Assembly (NCBI GenBank): GCA_964577255.1
Contig: CAZNYM010000003.1
Coordinates: 19,061 to 83,060, forward strand
DNA: 64,000 nt
Reading direction: 5' to 3'
Source of the DNA: Micavibrio_C sp964577255
Lineage (GTDB): Bacteria > Pseudomonadota > Alphaproteobacteria > Micavibrionales > Micavibrionaceae
Shown here: one piece after another, positions 61,021 to 64,000 of the stretch
How the letters are laid out: every line of letters starts with the position of its first letter
Numbering within the stretch: the stretch's first letter is position 1
Translations under genes and position numbers: made by a program
The notes under the pieces: model-generated
Seen by the model: only the letters and a program-made list of their open reading frames with translations
Told to the model about the DNA's origin: nothing
The model's database searches: none

Positions 61021-62036
61021 AGCTCGCCTTCCGCCAGATCGAGCCCTTCGTCAAAAAACCCGACGCGACAGCGCGGGCGATTCTGATTTACGGGCCCGAA
61101 GCCGGACTGATGAAGGAGCGCAGCAAAATCATCGGCCAGAGCGTGGTGGCCGACCTCAACGATCCGTTCAACGCTGTAACGCTGCCGGGTGGCGCGCTGG
61201 CGGGAGATCCGGCGCGGCTGATGGACGAGGCGATGGCGCAGTCGTTCCTGGGCGGCGCGCGGCTGATCCGGATCGAGGACGGCGGAGATGCGCTCGCGCC
61301 GCTGCTAAAGGATTATCTCGCCGCGCCGAGCGCGCAGAATCTGGTGATCGTCGAAGCGGGCGAGCTGGGCCCGCGTTCGGCCCTGCGCCTTTTGTTTGAA
61401 AAGGCTGACAATGCCGCCGCGCTGCCTTGCTATGTTGAGGAGGAGCGCGACGTTGCCGGCCTGATTCGCGAGGAGATGACGGGGCGGGGGATTGCGGTTT
61501 CGCGCGAGGCGCTGTCGTTCCTGGCCGGGGCGCTGGCGGGCGACCGCCGCCGCATCCGCAGTGAGCTTGAGAAACTGGCGCTGTACAAGCATAACGACCC
61601 CGCGCCGGTCAGCCTCGAGGACGCGCAGCAATGCTGCGGCGATTCCGGTGCGCAGAATCTCGACAGCCTCGTCCACGCCGTTGCCGGCAGCCAGCCCGAA
61701 ACGGCGCGTCGTGCCTTCGCCGCGCTGATGCGCGAAGGGCTGCCGGTGATCGTCGTTCTGCGCGCGCTGCAGGGACATTTCCGCCGCCTGCATCTGGTCA
61801 AGGCGCGGCAGCAGGGCGGAGAGCCGCTCGACGTCATCATGAAAACACTGCAGCCGCCGGTGTTCTTCAAGCAGGAGCCGGCCTTCCGCGGCCAGGTGTC
61901 GTCGTGGTCGGCGGGCGGCCTTGCACGCGCGCTCGAACGCCTGGCAGCGCTCGAGGCCCAGTGCAAAAAAACCGGCATGCCGGATGAAACATTGTGCGCA
62001 CAGGCGCTGCTGGCGCTCAGCCGCAAGGCGGCTTAA
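61017..62036 (+). CDS. holA: DNA polymerase III subunit delta (HolA)
   Basis: The clamp-loader delta subunit, which opens the sliding clamp. The 339-residue product starts at GTG 61017, with AILIYGPEAGLMKERS, FLGGARLIRIEDGGDAL and a helical collar domain with GDRRRIRSELEKLALY and LVHAVAGSQPE. Coupled to lptE by a GTGA overlap. In this class holA usually lies near lptE and parB, as here. Confidence 0.92.
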   Translation: MKLAFRQIEPFVKKPDATARAILIYGPEAGLMKERSKIIGQSVVADLNDPFNAVTLPGGALAGDPARLMDEAMAQSFLGGARLIRIEDGGDALAPLLKDYLAAPSAQNLVIVEAGELGPRSALRLLFEKADNAAALPCYVEEERDVAGLIREEMTGRGIAVSREALSFLAGALAGDRRRIRSELEKLALYKHNDPAPVSLEDAQQCCGDSGAQNLDSLVHAVAGSQPETARRAFAALMREGLPVIVVLRALQGHFRRLHLVKARQQGGEPLDVIMKTLQPPVFFKQEPAFRGQVSSWSAGGLARALERLAALEAQCKKTGMPDETLCAQALLALSRKAA

Positions 62037-62048
62037 CGCGGGTCTTTT

Positions 62049-62600
62049 TTATTCGCCGTTCTGCGCCACGCGCAGCTGGCGCGCGCGGGTGAGGATCGAA
62101 TCCTCGAGCTGACGCGCGGTCCTGTCGCTCGCGGGCGCATCGCGCCAGTCGCCACCCTTGCCGCGCACCTGGCGGAACAGCTTCACCTGCACGCCGTCGG
62201 AGCGCAGCGTCTTGTCCATGATCAGCACGTTGATCTTGAAACGCTCGTCCGGCGTTTCCGCGGGCGCGTACCAGTCGGTCAGGATCACGCCGCCGAACGG
62301 ATCGGCGCTGGCAAGCGGCATGAACGACACGGTGTCGAGCGCGGCGCGCCACAGGAAGCTGTTGACGCCGATGCCGCCGCCGCCCGCGTCGTCGTCGCCG
62401 CGGCCCAGCAGACTGATGCCGCCCTTGCCCAGAATGCTCTGCGGTTCGGAATAGATGTCATTGGGGTTCTCAAGCGCCTCGCGGTCGGCCCCGGTGGGGT
62501 ATTTGGCTTCTCCCTTAGGCGCGCTGCCGCAGGCGGCGAGGCTCAGGGCCAGGGCGACGCCGAGGAAAGAGAACAGAAAACGGAAGGATGATGCGGTCAT
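62049..62600 (-). CDS. DUF3576 lipoprotein
   Basis: A 183-residue product with signal peptide and lipobox LAACGS, a GGGGIGVNSFLWRAALDTVSF block and FGGVILTDWYAPAETPDERFK, typical of DUF3576. The family is common in alphaproteobacteria near leuS and lptE. Convergent with holA, 12 bp away. Function unknown. Confidence 0.88.
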   Translation of the reverse strand: MTASSFRFLFSFLGVALALSLAACGSAPKGEAKYPTGADREALENPNDIYSEPQSILGKGGISLLGRGDDDAGGGGIGVNSFLWRAALDTVSFMPLASADPFGGVILTDWYAPAETPDERFKINVLIMDKTLRSDGVQVKLFRQVRGKGGDWRDAPASDRTARQLEDSILTRARQLRVAQNGE

Positions 62601-62997
62601 GACAATCCTAGGCTGGCGTTGAAAAACCTGTCGCAGAACGCTGCGACAGCCCCCTTATACCCCGCGAATCCGGCAACTTAAAGGATCGCGCGCCGCCGCC
62701 AGGAAAAAAGCAGGGGGTATTTTTTGACGTAATGCAAAAGGAGGGGGTTTGGGGCGGCTATCCTAAGACCTTGTTCTAAATAAAGAGTTAAGGTATTTTC
62801 CACAATATCAAGTTGCAAAATTGCAACGCACCCCCGGAAAATGCCCGCCACCGGTTCACCCTTCCTTGACCCTTCCCCCTATGAATGGCTTATTTGTCAC
62901 AGTCTTGGCCTGGAAAGGCCTTGATTCTCAAGGGTTCAATCAGAACTCACCTACTGTTCAACCAAACTGGTCAATCCGTTTTATTGGAGGAATGACA
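62601..62997. promoter_or_regulatory. Porin upstream region
   Basis: A 397-bp AT-richer gap between the DUF3576 gene and the porin. It holds an inverted repeat GTTGCAA AA TTGCAAC (62812-62827) and a possible promoter TTGACC-17 bp-CTTATT (62866-62894). A DnaA-box-like TTTTCCACA lies at 62796. GGAGG at 62986-62990 serves the porin. No gene was seen. Confidence 0.5.
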
Positions 62998-64000
62998 ATG
63001 AAAAAACTACTGAGCACGGCCGCAGTCATCGGTCTGGTCACCATCGCCGCTGCACCGGCCATGGCCCAGGGTGACGAAAGCGCCCTTAAACTGGGCGTCG
63101 GCGGTTTCTTCCGTGGCTATGTGATCTGGCACGACCAGGACACCGACACGGCTTCCGACGAGCGCAGCTTCGACATCCTGCGCGACACCGAAGTCCACTT
63201 CACGGGTGAAACGACGCTGGAAAACGGCCTGACGGTCGGCTTCCACACGGAACTTGAGGATGACATGGGCGACGGCTTCGCCGTTAACGAGTCCTACATG
63301 TTCGTTTCGGGCTCCTGGGGCCGCATGAACTTCGGCGGCGAAGACGGCGCAGCTTACCTGCTTCAGGTTGCCGCTCCCTCGGCCGACACGAACATCGACG
63401 GCATCCGCCAGAACATCGATCCGGTCAACTACGGCATCGCTCCTGATCCCGCTGGTGCCGTCGATTTCGACGATCTGGCCGCTCTTGAGTTCGATTATGA
63501 TCAGGATCGTACCGCTAACGACGACAAGATCACCTACATCACCCCCGTATTCAGCGGCTTCCAGGTGGGCGCAAGCTACACCCCGGAAGTTGATGCAACC
63601 TCCCGTACCTTCGGTGTCAGCACCGACGATGCGGCTGGCGATTACGGCAGTGCGTGGGATGCGGCTATCCGCTACGAAGGCCAGTTCGACTCGTTCGGCC
63701 TGACCGCGGGCGCCGGCTACACCCACGTTGATCTGGAAGACGATGCCGCCGGCCTCGACGACCAGACGCTGTGGAACGTTGGTGCTGCTATCACCGTCGG
63801 CGCTTTCGGCCTCGGCGTGGTTTACACCGATGACGATCAAGGCACCGATCCCGAGTCCGATATCAACACCTGGACGGTTGGCGCTGACTACACCAGCGGC
63901 CCGTACAAAATCGGCGCTTCCTGGTACAACCGTGACGAAGACGATTTCGTCGGCACGGATGAGCTGGATACCGATCGTTATGCCGGTGGCGTAAGCTACA
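62998..64000 (+). CDS. Outer-membrane porin (3' end beyond the window)
   Basis: A 334-residue N-terminal part of a general porin. It has a signal peptide (MKKLLSTAAVIGLVTIAAAP, cleaved near AMAQ), then a start strand LKLGVGGFFRGYV and an acidic beta-barrel pattern with SWGRMNFGGEDGAAY near residue 103, as in Rhodospirillales-type porins. GGAGG lies 7 bp before ATG 62998. The frame is open to the window end, so the last strands are missing. Confidence 0.9.
   Translation, partial: MKKLLSTAAVIGLVTIAAAPAMAQGDESALKLGVGGFFRGYVIWHDQDTDTASDERSFDILRDTEVHFTGETTLENGLTVGFHTELEDDMGDGFAVNESYMFVSGSWGRMNFGGEDGAAYLLQVAAPSADTNIDGIRQNIDPVNYGIAPDPAGAVDFDDLAALEFDYDQDRTANDDKITYITPVFSGFQVGASYTPEVDATSRTFGVSTDDAAGDYGSAWDAAIRYEGQFDSFGLTAGAGYTHVDLEDDAAGLDDQTLWNVGAAITVGAFGLGVVYTDDDQGTDPESDINTWTVGADYTSGPYKIGASWYNRDEDDFVGTDELDTDRYAGGVSY

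Overview
The window is a GC-rich chromosomal segment of an alphaproteobacterium. The best evidence is gene order. It carries the origin-proximal cluster conserved in this class: secB, dnaQ, coaE, aroE, the DUF299 kinase ppsR, then hemE, hemH, hemJ, rho, mnmE, mnmG, rsmG, parA, parB, with holA and lptE nearby. Flagellar genes, a Rhodospirillales-type porin, a partial Dot/Icm-like system and DUF6782 proteins suggest a Rhodospirillales or Micavibrionales-like organism. That placement is inference; genus and species cannot be read from the sequence.

Layout. 0-2.5 kb: end of flgK and all of flgL. 2.5-9.5 kb, minus strand: a type IVB secretion (Dot/Icm-like) block with IcmT, DotB, DotC and DotD, a protein with TcpQ/secretin-N0-like domains, a lytic transglycosylase, an unknown protein and a DsbC-like oxidoreductase. 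9.5-19.7 kb: LemA with an M48 protease, a BAX-inhibitor-1 protein, an AAA+ regulator lacking the sigma-54 loop, tRNA-Ala(GGC), small envelope proteins, an O-antigen-ligase-like protein, FxsA, a Tim44-domain protein, MltA and an indoleamine 2,3-dioxygenase. 19.7-34.0 kb: surface and export genes, namely an RTX/DUF4114 type I substrate, a MATE transporter and a two-partner secretion pair (2573-residue beta-helix adhesin TpsA, transporter TpsB). 34.2-41.0 kb: secB, then a minus-strand run dnaQ-coaE-aroE-ppsR, two DUF6782 paralogues and one unknown gene. 41.04-41.41 kb: a candidate replication origin. From 41.4 kb most genes run on the plus strand: hemE-hemH-hemJ, rho, mnmE, mnmG-rsmG-parA-parB, lptE-holA. 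The last gene is a porin cut by the window end.

How it fits together. Housekeeping transcription diverges from 41.0-41.4 kb. That gap has DnaA-box-like sites, a DnaA-trio-like CTA repeat and an AT-rich stretch, in the place where the Caulobacter and Rickettsia origins lie (next to hemE). Two parS sites inside mnmG and rsmG sit just upstream of parA-parB, so origin and partition centromere are about 14-15 kb apart. The surface block at 18.5-34 kb separates fxsA/Tim44/mltA from secB/dnaQ, which usually lie close together in this class.

Most notable regulatory signal: an 18-bp inverted repeat shaped like an E. coli TrpR operator touches the hisG start codon, directly downstream of a TrpR-family gene (YerC/YecD type). 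This suggests local control of hisG by that regulator. I saw no insertion sequence, prophage, CRISPR array or rRNA gene. Short dispersed intergenic repeats occur near 7.6, 34.05, 53.2-53.9 and 58.5-58.7 kb.
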